Shown here: positions 7,382 through 14,605 of the stretch, one piece after another | Numbering within the stretch: position 1 is the first letter of the stretch | How the letters are laid out: every line of letters starts with the position of its first letter | Assembly (NCBI GenBank): GCA_002412495.1 | Contig: DHVE01000125.1 | Location: 1-24,987 of the forward strand | From: Betaproteobacteria bacterium UBA5216 | GTDB lineage: Bacteria > Pseudomonadota > Gammaproteobacteria > Burkholderiales > SG8-41 | Length of the DNA stretch: 24,987 nucleotides | Reading direction: 5' to 3' | Program-made: the position numbers and the translations under genes | The notes under the pieces: generated by a model | The model's input: only the letters and a program-made list of their open reading frames with translations | Databases searched by the model: none | What the model was told of the DNA's origin: nothing

Positions 7382-8275
7382 GTGGCGACTGCCGTCCGCA
7401 CGCCGCGCGAGCGCATCGCGGCTGTGCTGCGTTCGCGTTTCGCGTTGCGTATCCATACTTCCGTATTGCTGTTGTGGACGTTCAGTGCGGGATTGCTGAC
7501 GACCAAGGCGATGTTGTTGCTGGGCGTGCAATCGATGTTTTTCCGCTATACCGTGGCGCTGGCGGTGGCTTATGCAGCCTTCCTGGTGGGCGTGCGCATC
7601 TGGTTGTGGTACGTGGGCGCCCATGAGGTGCGAGCCGATCCGCGTTTCGGCGGTACGCGCAAGGCCGACGGTAAATCGAATGGTTCGCTGGATTTGCCGG
7701 ACTTGTCGTCGGGCGGCGGGTCTCCGGCCGAAGTGTTTAGAGGCGGAGGCGGGTCGAGCGGCGGGGGCGGCGCCACGTCGAGCTTTGATGCCGGCGGCGC
7801 ACCGCAGCCGAACCTTATGATCATGGATACGCCTCCCGTCACGGGTGGTGGCGGGATCGGCTCAGGGGGCGGGGGCGGTGGTGATGGCGGAACACTGTCG
7901 AAACTGGGCGACATCGGCGGTATTGGCGATCTCGGTGGGGATGACGGATGCCTGATTGCCTTTGCCATCATGATCGTGGTCGGACTGATTGCACTGGCGA
8001 TCGGTGGCGCGTTTTTCGTGATCAGCATGGGCCCGGAGGTGCTGATTGACGCGGCATTCAGCGCCATGTTGTCGGGCGGCCTGATCCGCAGCGGTGCCCG
8101 CGTGAGCGATCCCGACTGGATTGGCAGTGTGATCAAGGGTACATGGAAGCCGTTCGCCATCGTGCTGGCGATGATCTGGATATTTACCGGCACCGCGGCC
8201 GTGCTGACGCCCAAGGCACATACCTTTGGCGAGGTGATGCAAATCGTCTGGCCTTTGTTGCTGGAGGCTTTGTAA
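7382..8275 (+). CDS. Unrecognised membrane protein with a long glycine-rich linker
   Basis: The 297-residue product matches no family I can name. From the chosen start, two hydrophobic segments (about 22-48 and 53-79) form an N-terminal membrane hairpin. A low-complexity linker rich in Gly, Ser and Pro follows (about 107-190), then another strongly hydrophobic segment (GCLIAFAIMIVVGLIALAIGG), an amphipathic stretch, and a last helix (FAIVLAMIWIFTGTAAVL) near the C-terminus. The start is uncertain: GTG at 7382, with AAAAGGA about ten bases upstream, is preferred; TTG at 7349 would overlap alr. The stop TAA overlaps the radA ATG by one base (TAATG), a classic translational-coupling arrangement. 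The long linker suggests two membrane parts joined by a flexible loop. Role unknown; its position between alr and radA does not establish one. Confidence 0.8.
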   Translation: MATAVRTPRERIAAVLRSRFALRIHTSVLLLWTFSAGLLTTKAMLLLGVQSMFFRYTVALAVAYAAFLVGVRIWLWYVGAHEVRADPRFGGTRKADGKSNGSLDLPDLSSGGGSPAEVFRGGGGSSGGGGATSSFDAGGAPQPNLMIMDTPPVTGGGGIGSGGGGGGDGGTLSKLGDIGGIGDLGGDDGCLIAFAIMIVVGLIALAIGGAFFVISMGPEVLIDAAFSAMLSGGLIRSGARVSDPDWIGSVIKGTWKPFAIVLAMIWIFTGTAAVLTPKAHTFGEVMQIVWPLLLEAL

Positions 8276-9645
8276 TGGCAAAAGCAAAAACAATCTACGT
8301 CTGCACCGAATGTGGTGGGCAATCGCCGAAGTGGCAGGGTCAGTGCCCCGGTTGCCAGCAGTGGAACACGCTGGTGGAGAGCATCAACGAATCGGTGGCG
8401 CCGGGCGGTAATCGTTTTGGCCTGATCGCCGAGGCAGGCAAGCTGCAGCGACTGTCGGAAGTCGAGGCGCGCGAGGAAGCGCGCATTCCGTCGGGCGTGT
8501 CGGAGTTCGACCGCGTGCTGGGCGGCGGGCTGGTGCCGGGCGGCGTGGTGCTGATCGGCGGCGATCCGGGTATCGGAAAATCAACGCTGCTGCTGCAATC
8601 GCTGGCGGCGATGGGGGCCACGCGCAAGGTTCTGTATGTCAGCGGGGAAGAATCCGCGCAGCAGATCGCGCTGCGCGCCAGGCGGCTGGATGCGGACGGC
8701 AGAAATGTCAGTGTGCTGGCGGAAATCAATCTGGAAAAGATTCAGGCGACGATCCAGCACGAAAAACCCGACGTCGCGGTGATCGATTCGATTCAAACCC
8801 TGTATTCATCGGCGCTCACCTCCGCGCCGGGATCGGTGGCGCAGGTGCGCGAATGTGCGGCGCAACTCACGCGCGTGGCGAAGTCGGGTGCGACGACGAT
8901 TATTCTGGTGGGCCATGTCACAAAAGAAGGCGCGCTCGCTGGCCCGCGCGTGCTGGAACACATGGTTGATACGGTGCTCTATTTCGAGGGCGATACGCAT
9001 TCCAGCTTCAGATTGATTCGCGCCTTTAAAAACCGCTATGGCGCGGTGAACGAGCTCGGCGTGTTCGCCATGAGCGAAAAGGGCCTGAAAGGTGTGTCGA
9101 ACCCGTCTGCGCTGTTTTTGTCGCAGCACAGCGGTGAAGTCGCCGGCTCGTGCGTGATGGTTACACAGGAGGGCACGCGTCCGATCCTGGTGGAAATCCA
9201 GGCGCTGGTGGATGAGGCGCATGCGCCGAACCCGCGGCGGCTCTCGGTGGGGCTGGAGCAAAACCGCCTTGCGCTGCTGCTGGCGGTGCTGCACCGTCAT
9301 TCGGGCATCGTATGTTTCGATCAGGACGTGTTCATCAACGCGGTGGGCGGCGTGCGCATCACTGAACCTGCCGCCGATCTGGCGGTGATGATGGCGGTGG
9401 TTTCTTCACTCAAAAACAAACCTTTGCCGGCGAAACTGGTGGTGTTCGGTGAAGTGGGTCTCGCGGGCGAAGTGCGCCCGGTGCAGCGCGGGCAGGAGCG
9501 GCTGCGCGAGGCAGCTAAGCTCGGCTTCACGCACGCGCTGATACCCAAAGCCAATCAGCCCAAGCAGGCGATACCGGGCCTGAAAGTGTTTGCGGTGGAA
9601 CGTATCGAGGAGGCGGTGGTAAAGTTTCGCGACGCGTTTGTGTAA
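8275..9645 (+). CDS. radA: DNA repair protein RadA (Sms)
   Basis: RadA is a RecA-like ATPase and branch-migration helicase acting with RecA in recombinational repair. The 456-residue product has all its parts in order: a zinc finger with Cys10, Cys13, Cys24 and Cys27 (CTECGGQSPKWQGQCPGC); the Walker A loop GGDPGIGKST at 95-104; a Walker B strand VAVIDS near 167-172; the RadA-specific KNRYG motif at 252-256 (family form KNRFG, a conservative Phe-to-Tyr change); and a C-terminal Lon-like domain with VGGVRITEPAADLAV. The ATG at 8275 overlaps the preceding stop (TAATG) and places the zinc finger at the usual distance from the N-terminus. Longer in-frame extensions would only reach back into the membrane-protein gene. 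The length matches E. coli RadA. Confidence 0.96.
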   Translation: MAKAKTIYVCTECGGQSPKWQGQCPGCQQWNTLVESINESVAPGGNRFGLIAEAGKLQRLSEVEAREEARIPSGVSEFDRVLGGGLVPGGVVLIGGDPGIGKSTLLLQSLAAMGATRKVLYVSGEESAQQIALRARRLDADGRNVSVLAEINLEKIQATIQHEKPDVAVIDSIQTLYSSALTSAPGSVAQVRECAAQLTRVAKSGATTIILVGHVTKEGALAGPRVLEHMVDTVLYFEGDTHSSFRLIRAFKNRYGAVNELGVFAMSEKGLKGVSNPSALFLSQHSGEVAGSCVMVTQEGTRPILVEIQALVDEAHAPNPRRLSVGLEQNRLALLLAVLHRHSGIVCFDQDVFINAVGGVRITEPAADLAVMMAVVSSLKNKPLPAKLVVFGEVGLAGEVRPVQRGQERLREAAKLGFTHALIPKANQPKQAIPGLKVFAVERIEEAVVKFRDAFV

Positions 9646-9663
9646 AGACCACGTGGAGGCATC

Positions 9664-11010
9664 ATGAAGAAAGTGCTGAAGTGGATTGCGTTGTTGGTGC
9701 TGGTATTGGTCGTGATCCCGCTGGCGGTTGTGCTGGCCATCAACGCGGTTGACGAGACGCTGGATCCCAAGGCGGCGGCGCTGGGAGAGCCCCGCGCATC
9801 CACACTGCCGGAAGCAGACAACGGCTATTTCGCGTTGCTGGCGATGGGGGCGGCGGATGGCGCCGATGCCGCGGCGTATGCCAAGGCGTGGTTGGCCGAG
9901 GCGCGGGCGGCGGCCAAGGAAAATCGCGCGGAGAAGCGGCCCGAGGTCAAGCGCGCAAAGCGTCCGGAAATCTGTGACGCCATTCAGAAGTCGTGCCTGT
10001 CGGCGGCGCAGGAAGCGGCGGCAGATATGCCCGGCAAGTTGGACGCCTACAAAGAGGACCTTGAGCGCTACGAAAAGCTGATCGCGTCACGCGCCTATGA
10101 AGAGGTACTCGATTATCCGATGCGCATCGATGGGCATTTGCCGAACTATTCACCGGTGACTGCTACGCATCGGGCTTATCTTGCGCGCGCGGCGTTGCTG
10201 GTGCAGGACGGAAAAATCGACGAAGCATTGTCGGCGTTGGAGCGTGAAATCGCGTTTCAGCGCATGATGCTTGCTGGCACGCGCACGCTGATTGGCAAAA
10301 TGGTGGCCACCGCCAACTACACGCGTGACCTTGCGTTTATCGTCGATCTGCTGCAAACCCGCGCTGCGGATATCAAGCCTCACGCGCCGCGCATTGTCCA
10401 ACTGTTAAAGCCCATCGCGCCGGATGCGCTGCGACTGGATGCGGCGCTGGATACGGAATTCGGATTCATCAAACAGCAGATAAAAAATCCGGGCGCGGCC
10501 GGCGTGACGGTAGAGGCGCCGCGTTGGATCGAGCGTATCGCGCTGACGCTTTTCCACAAGAACAACGCGAGCATCAATCAGTTTTATGCCGGGCATGTCC
10601 GCCGGTTGGAAGCGCTGCGCAAACCGCCCGGCACGTTGCTTGTGGAAAAGGATGTGCCCGCGCCGCGGTTTGAGATTTCGCGAATTCCGGATTACGTTTA
10701 CAACCCGGTCGGCAAGATTCTGCTGGAAGTGGGTAATCCGGCGTTTGTGGCGTATGCGTTGCGGCTGCACGACCTCGATGCTTATAACCGCCTCGTGGGG
10801 CTGGGGGTTGAACTCATCGCGGCGGACGTGGGTGTGGAGGGCATCGCCGAGGCAGTGGCGAAATCCGATGCGCGTTTTTACGATCCATACACCGGCAAGC
10901 CGATGGCGTGGGATGCGACGGCCCGGCAACTGTCGTTCAAGCCCACCGAAGGTCTGATTAATCGCAAGCCGTTCAATCTGGACAAGGGCCGGCTGGTGTT
11001 GCGGTTGTAA
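9664..11010 (+). CDS. Unrecognised single-pass membrane-anchored protein
   Basis: I do not recognise this 448-residue protein. Residues 1-4 are MKKV and residues 8-27 are strongly hydrophobic (IALLVLVLVVIPLAVVLAIN), reading as an uncleaved signal anchor or signal peptide with the rest in the periplasm; there is no lipobox. Residues 85-135 are highly charged and Ala-rich, probably helical, with two cysteines at about 103 and 110 (ICDAIQKSCLS) that could form a disulfide. The segment around 165-240 (YLARAALLVQDGKIDEALSALEREIAF) looks like helical tetratricopeptide-type hairpins. The C-terminal end has an ordered-looking segment with YDPYTGKPMAWD. GGAGG at 9655-9659 fixes the ATG start. It follows radA by 18 bases, and its stop is two bases before the next gene, so the two downstream proteins are probably made together and may act together. 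Confidence 0.82.
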   Translation: MKKVLKWIALLVLVLVVIPLAVVLAINAVDETLDPKAAALGEPRASTLPEADNGYFALLAMGAADGADAAAYAKAWLAEARAAAKENRAEKRPEVKRAKRPEICDAIQKSCLSAAQEAAADMPGKLDAYKEDLERYEKLIASRAYEEVLDYPMRIDGHLPNYSPVTATHRAYLARAALLVQDGKIDEALSALEREIAFQRMMLAGTRTLIGKMVATANYTRDLAFIVDLLQTRAADIKPHAPRIVQLLKPIAPDALRLDAALDTEFGFIKQQIKNPGAAGVTVEAPRWIERIALTLFHKNNASINQFYAGHVRRLEALRKPPGTLLVEKDVPAPRFEISRIPDYVYNPVGKILLEVGNPAFVAYALRLHDLDAYNRLVGLGVELIAADVGVEGIAEAVAKSDARFYDPYTGKPMAWDATARQLSFKPTEGLINRKPFNLDKGRLVLRL

Positions 11011-11012
11011 TC

Positions 11013-11543
11013 ATGCGGCCGGCGCCCACGTCATCGCTCACGCCGGGCAGTTTGATTCTCAGACTGTTCATTTGTATCGCGGTGACATGGACGGGCGTGG
11101 CGCTGCTGGGTTTGATCGGCTATCCGATGACCGCGCCCGTGTGGGCCGCCGCGTTCGTACGGCCCTTGCTGGAAATTTTTCCGGCCCTGGGGCGGGTGAT
11201 CCACCGGCAGGCGTATCAGGAATGGGAGGGCAAAACCTACAAGTACAACTACACGCATCTGCGCGTTTATTTCGAAGGCGATGATGCGTGGTTTGTGGCG
11301 CAGGATGTGTTGTCCGTGCTCGACAAAAAAGTCGAGCCATGGCTCGATACGCGATTTACGCCCGACGAGTACACGGTCATTCCTGGGCGCAAGGAGAAAG
11401 GTCTTTCGCCAGCGGGTGTGATCAAATTAACGCAGATCAGCGAACACCCGGAGGCCGCGAAATTCCGGCTGTGGTTCGAGCGCGCGGTGGTGTTTACGTT
11501 AAAGCGCAAGCAGGAGATGACGGAAACGCACGGAAGGGCTTGA
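11013..11543 (+). CDS. Membrane-anchored protein with a BRO-N/antirepressor-like domain
   Basis: The 176-residue product has two parts. Residues 13-38 (SLILRLFICIAVTWTGVALL) form a membrane segment. Residues 80-165 resemble the BRO-N domain of phage antirepressors and baculovirus BRO proteins: YTHLRVYFEGDDAWFVAQDV (80-99, like the family's x-G-x-x-WFVAKDV), SVLDKKVEPWL, then KGLSPAGVIKLTQISEHPEA (129-148) and AKFRLWFERAVV, where the family has the Leu-Ser x-x-Gly-Leu-Tyr-Lys-Leu ... AxxFRRWV pattern. BRO-N normally binds DNA and is soluble, so a membrane tether is odd. The match is by eye and could be an unrelated domain. The start ATG at 11013 lies two bases after the previous stop with no separate ribosome-binding site, implying coupling to the 448-residue protein. 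No integrase or other phage gene is nearby. Confidence 0.75.
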   Translation: MRPAPTSSLTPGSLILRLFICIAVTWTGVALLGLIGYPMTAPVWAAAFVRPLLEIFPALGRVIHRQAYQEWEGKTYKYNYTHLRVYFEGDDAWFVAQDVLSVLDKKVEPWLDTRFTPDEYTVIPGRKEKGLSPAGVIKLTQISEHPEAAKFRLWFERAVVFTLKRKQEMTETHGRA

Positions 11544-11592
11544 GCGGATGGCGTGTGCCGGCATTGCGCGTGTGTTGGGGAATATGTTGTAA

Positions 11593-11616
11593 GGCTATGT
11601 TTTTAAATGGTTATTT
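11593..11616 (+). repeat. AT-rich motif copy 2, upstream of the acyl-CoA synthetase gene
   Basis: Bases 11599-11616 read GTTTTTAAATGGTTATTT and match the alr leader (6263-6280) except at two positions. TGTTTTTAAATG (11598-11609) is also exactly the start region of the crotonase gene at 23033. Here the ATG at 11607 opens only a 45-codon frame of no recognisable character, so the motif is not simply a gene start. It lies within the 181-base gap before the synthetase gene. Confidence 0.5.
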
Positions 11617-11724
11617 GCCAACTCAATCATGCGGTTTGGTGGTTCCAAATCAAGGTGCCGATGATGAACACGTATACAGGGCAGACTCCTGAAAACCGCA
11701 CCCGCCGCAAATCGAAGGATCTCG

Positions 11725-13365
11725 ATGCGCACAAACCCCTATAACACCGGGCTCGACAAGAACGCCGCGAACCACACGCCGCTGTCCCCGCTATCGCTGC
11801 TTGCGCGTAGCGCGTATGTGTATCCGCAACGCGTAGCGGTTATCCACGGCGGCATTCAACTCACGTGGGCGGCGGTGTACGCGCGTTGCCGCCGGCTCGC
11901 TTCTGCATTGAGCAAGCGCGGCATCGGCGAGGGCGATACGGTGGCGGCGATGTTGCCCAATATCCCCGCCATGAATGAAGTCCACTTCGGCGTGCCGATG
12001 TGCGGCGCGGTGTTGAACACGCTGAACACCCGGCTCGATGCCGAGACCATTGCATTCATGCTCGACCACGGCGAGGCGAAGGTATTGCTCACCGACCGCG
12101 AGTTCTCGGGAACCATCGAAAAAGCGCTGACGCTAGTCAAGCACAAGCCGCTGGTGATCGACGTGGAAGACGAGACTTACTCCGGTGGCAAGGCGCTGGG
12201 CGAGGTAGGCTATGAAGACTTCATCGCCGGCGGTGACGACAATTTCGCGTGGCACACACCCGCCGACGAATGGAACGCGATTTCGCTTAACTACACCTCC
12301 GGCACCACGGGCAACCCGAAGGGCGTGGTGTATCACCATCGTGGCGCGTATCTCAATGCGATAAGCAATATGTTGAGCTGGGGCATGCCGCAACACCCTG
12401 TGTATTTGTGGACGCTGCCGATGTTTCATTGCAACGGCTGGTGTTTCCCGTGGACCATCGCGGCGGCGGCCGGCACGAACATCTGCTTGCGCCGGGTAGA
12501 CGCACAGGCGATTTTTGATCTGATCCGCGCGCACAAGGTCACGCATTATTGCGGCGCGCCGGTGGTACACAACCTGTTGTTGAACGCTCCGGCGGCGATG
12601 AAAACGGGCATCCATCACACGGTCAACGCACTGGTCGCGGGCGCGGCGCCCCCCGTGGCAATGATCGAGGGCATGGAGAAAATGGGTTTCCATCTCACGC
12701 ATGTTTACGGGCTGACGGAAACCTACGGCCCGGCGGCGGTGTGCGCCAAGCACGACGATTGGGACACGCTCCCGGTGGAACAGCGCGCGGAACTCAATGG
12801 CCGTCAGGGCGTGGCGTATCACTTGCAGGAAGGCATGACGGTGATGAACCCGCAAACCATGCAACCCGTGCCTGCGGACGGCGAAACCATGGGCGAGATC
12901 CTGTTTCGCGGCAACATCACCATGAAGGGGTATCTCAAGAACGAAAAAGCCACAAAGGAGGCCTTCGCCGGTGGCTGGTTTCATAGCGGCGACCTGGCGG
13001 TGATGCAGCCCGACGGCTACGTCAAAATCAAGGATCGCTCGAAAGACATTATTATTTCCGGCGGCGAAAACATTTCGTCGCTCGAAGTCGAAGACGCGCT
13101 GTATCGCCATCCGGCGGTGCTGGCGGCAGCGGTGGTCGCCATGCCCGATGCCAAGTGGGGCGAGGCGCCGTGCGCGTTTGTCGAATTGAAAGAGGGCACT
13201 CAACCCACCGAGCAGGAGATCATCGAACACTGCCGCTCACGCATGGCGCGCTTTAAGGCGCCCAAGCGCGTGGTGTTTGGCGTGCTGCCCAAGACGTCGA
13301 CCGGGAAAATACAGAAGTTTGTGCTGCGTGCGCAGGTCAAGTCGGCTTCGGCGATTGACGCTTGA
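11725..13365 (+). CDS. AMP-forming acyl-CoA synthetase (fatty-acid-CoA ligase family)
   Basis: This 546-residue enzyme activates a carboxylic acid to its CoA thioester through an acyl-AMP. The ANL-superfamily motifs are intact: the phosphate loop YTSGTTGNPKG (190-200), VYGLTETYGP (A5) around residue 330, GWFHSGDLAVMQPDGYV and KDRSKDIIISGGENIS (A7/A8 hinge) after about 410, and the catalytic Lys528 in KTSTGKIQK. The overall sequence, with PMFHCNGWCFPW and AGAAPPVAMIEGMEKMG, places it with the medium-chain / methylmercaptopropionate-CoA ligase (DmdB-like) group; the true substrate could be a short, medium or branched acid. AAGGA at 11715-11719 supports the ATG at 11725. It stands alone on the plus strand. 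A run of ten G bases starts straight after the stop codon (13366-13375). Confidence 0.93.
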   Translation: MRTNPYNTGLDKNAANHTPLSPLSLLARSAYVYPQRVAVIHGGIQLTWAAVYARCRRLASALSKRGIGEGDTVAAMLPNIPAMNEVHFGVPMCGAVLNTLNTRLDAETIAFMLDHGEAKVLLTDREFSGTIEKALTLVKHKPLVIDVEDETYSGGKALGEVGYEDFIAGGDDNFAWHTPADEWNAISLNYTSGTTGNPKGVVYHHRGAYLNAISNMLSWGMPQHPVYLWTLPMFHCNGWCFPWTIAAAAGTNICLRRVDAQAIFDLIRAHKVTHYCGAPVVHNLLLNAPAAMKTGIHHTVNALVAGAAPPVAMIEGMEKMGFHLTHVYGLTETYGPAAVCAKHDDWDTLPVEQRAELNGRQGVAYHLQEGMTVMNPQTMQPVPADGETMGEILFRGNITMKGYLKNEKATKEAFAGGWFHSGDLAVMQPDGYVKIKDRSKDIIISGGENISSLEVEDALYRHPAVLAAAVVAMPDAKWGEAPCAFVELKEGTQPTEQEIIEHCRSRMARFKAPKRVVFGVLPKTSTGKIQKFVLRAQVKSASAIDA

Positions 13366-13508
13366 GGGGGGGGGGCGGCTGCATCTTCGAAACCCGCAGG
13401 CGCGGCAAGGTGTTGAGCGTTTTGTCGCGATCATCGATGTTGATCAGTAGATTTGACGCGGGACGAAGTGATTGGCGCTTGGACTCTCTTTCCGTCGTGA
13501 AAAGTGGA
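13366..13508. other. Gap with a ten-G run between the synthetase gene and the cassette array
   Basis: The stop of the acyl-CoA synthetase gene is followed at once by ten consecutive G bases (13366-13375). The remaining stretch up to the attC-like site shows no convincing gene, terminator hairpin or further attC. It marks the left edge of the cassette region. Confidence 0.5.
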
Positions 13509-13589
13509 AGTTAACGTCCCGATTGTGGCGCAAAGTGCGTGGAGCGTAGCGCAACTCGAAACTTGTCGCTCACGAATCGGCTGTTAGAC
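13509..13589 (-). repeat. attC recombination site 2 (closes cassette 2)
   Basis: On the minus strand the R'' box is GTCTAAC (13589-13583) and the R' box GTTAACT (13515-13509), one base off the GTTRRRY consensus. The arms pair as AAC-AGCC-GATTCGTGAGCGACAA against AAC-GTCCC-GATTGTGGCGCAAA, so the R''-side arm carries an unpaired C inside GATT-GTG and two further unpaired As. Extra bases on this arm are the polarity signal of attC sites. The TAA stop of the cassette gene lies inside the R'' box. Confidence 0.8.
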
Positions 13590-14072
13590 TCCAAACCGCC
13601 ACCTCAACCGCAGCAGCCAGCCTCGAATCCCTGCAGGAGGTTGGTATGGTTCCGGGAACCACCAACCACTCAAGGTACGACTGTAGTCGACGCCTCGATC
13701 ATCAATGAGTGTCACAGTGCACTTATACGGACTCTCCTCACTCAGGCCGCCAGCCGCCGGTTTTTTCCTGGTTATGTCGAACGCAAGTTCTAAGCGCGCG
13801 GATTTGACCAAACTACGGTCTGACCCTTGGTGTTCGACGTTTTCCCAGAACATCTTGGTGTAGAAAGACCCGATGCGTTCCAGTGGGCGCTTATCAAAAA
13901 TGGGTGACCATTTACTGGACATGAAGTCGATGAAGAAGGACGTTTCGCCCGAGCTGCGAGCATAGGTGAGCAGCTTTCCCATAACGTAGTCGTCTTGCGC
14001 ATAGTTCATCAGGCTCGTGAACGATGCGCCAATGTTGTGCGCCACGGACTTCAGGACTTTGTGCTTAGCCAT
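13584..14072 (-). CDS. Cassette-borne protein of unknown function
   Basis: The 162-residue soluble protein begins MAKHKVLKSVAHNIGASF and contains TSLMNYAQDDYVMGKLL, a Trp/Phe-rich middle and a C-terminal basic tail (RGWLLRLRWRFGV). I recognise no family, catalytic motif, signal peptide or membrane segment. The N-terminal half looks helical; the region around residues 90-135 (LVKSARLELAFDI and KCTVTLIDDRGVDYSRTLSG) looks like beta strands. The ATG lies 13 bases after the R' box of attC 1, with no clear ribosome-binding site, as is common for cassette genes. The stop codon overlaps the R'' box of attC 2. The gene is therefore the whole cargo of cassette 2. Its codon use is less GC-biased than its chromosomal neighbours, consistent with transfer. 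Confidence 0.8.
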   Translation of the reverse strand: MAKHKVLKSVAHNIGASFTSLMNYAQDDYVMGKLLTYARSSGETSFFIDFMSSKWSPIFDKRPLERIGSFYTKMFWENVEHQGSDRSLVKSARLELAFDITRKKPAAGGLSEESPYKCTVTLIDDRGVDYSRTLSGWWFPEPYQPPAGIRGWLLRLRWRFGV

Positions 14073-14085
14073 CGATGATATTGGC

Positions 14086-14149
14086 GTCTAACGATTAGCT
14101 TAAAGGGCGCGCGGCTTTTCGCGCGTCCCGGTTGAAGCGGCAGTTGGGC
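14086..14149 (-). repeat. attC recombination site 1 (closes cassette 1)
   Basis: On the minus strand the R'' box is GCCCAAC (14149-14143) and the R' box GTTAGAC (14092-14086), both fitting RYYYAAC / GTTRRRY. The inner boxes are GCTTCAA and TTTAAGC, pairing except for an extra C on the R'' side. They are followed by GGGACGCGCG against CGCGCGCCC, again with an extra A on the same arm, closing on a short loop. The 64-base length and extrahelical bases match known attC sites and fix the orientation as minus. Confidence 0.85.
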
Positions 14150-14158
14150 GGCACTGGA

Positions 14159-14605
14159 CTAGTACGGGCAATCGACTTTCTCTTTACGGGCAACGCGATC
14201 AAGCGTTACAAAGCGATCGCTCCACATTTGGTTTCCGGCGATCACTTGGAGCACCGCGCTGCATTGGCGCTCGGGGCCGCTTACCTGAGCTCCAAGGACA
14301 TAACCATAGGTGCCTCTGACGGTGAACTGCGTTCCCGCTACAATTGGTTCTTCTTCAGGTTCCCAGTGGAATGTGCTCTTGACTGGCACAATCGCTCCGG
14401 CCACGGGAACAGCCGTGCCACGACTGACGGTACGATAGCAACTAAAGAGGTATTCGCGCACACGTTGCGTAATTTCGGCAGGCGCTTCCGAGTAGCAATA
14501 TCTCTCGCTCCGCGGCCCGGATTGAAGAAGTTCCGACTTGTTCGATGGAATTACACCGCAACCGGCAATGGCCGCCAAAGCACTAACAAGGGCTATTCGT
14601 TTCAA
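14159..14605 (-). CDS. Cassette-borne lipoprotein of unknown function
   Basis: The best reading is a 148-residue lipoprotein starting at TTG 14605: AAGGAGG at 14616-14610 lies four bases upstream and the protein then begins MKRIALVSALAAIAGCG. That is a short type-II signal peptide with lipobox IAGC, so Cys16 should be lipidated and the protein anchored in a membrane. The frame is open further upstream to an ATG at 14749, but that extension would read across the cassette junction (14622-14628) and bury the signal peptide, so it is rejected. The mature part has several cysteines (in RYCYSEA, FSCYRTV, ERQCSAV and VDCPY), enough for two disulfides, and a beta-rich pattern (GTQFTVRGTYGYVLGAQVSG). 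No family is recognised. The stop lies just before attC 1. Export to the cell envelope is a common theme of integron cargo. Confidence 0.78.
   Translation of the reverse strand: MKRIALVSALAAIAGCGVIPSNKSELLQSGPRSERYCYSEAPAEITQRVREYLFSCYRTVSRGTAVPVAGAIVPVKSTFHWEPEEEPIVAGTQFTVRGTYGYVLGAQVSGPERQCSAVLQVIAGNQMWSDRFVTLDRVARKEKVDCPY

Noticed and set aside
11607..11744. A 45-codon plus-strand frame starting in the AT-rich motif and overlapping the synthetase start
   Set aside because: Composition looks random, there is no ribosome-binding site, and it overlaps the real gene; a leader peptide is possible but unsupported.
13539..13793. A plus-strand open frame across attC 2 and the cassette 2 gene
   Set aside because: It crosses the recombination site and has no recognisable sequence; shadow of the minus-strand gene.
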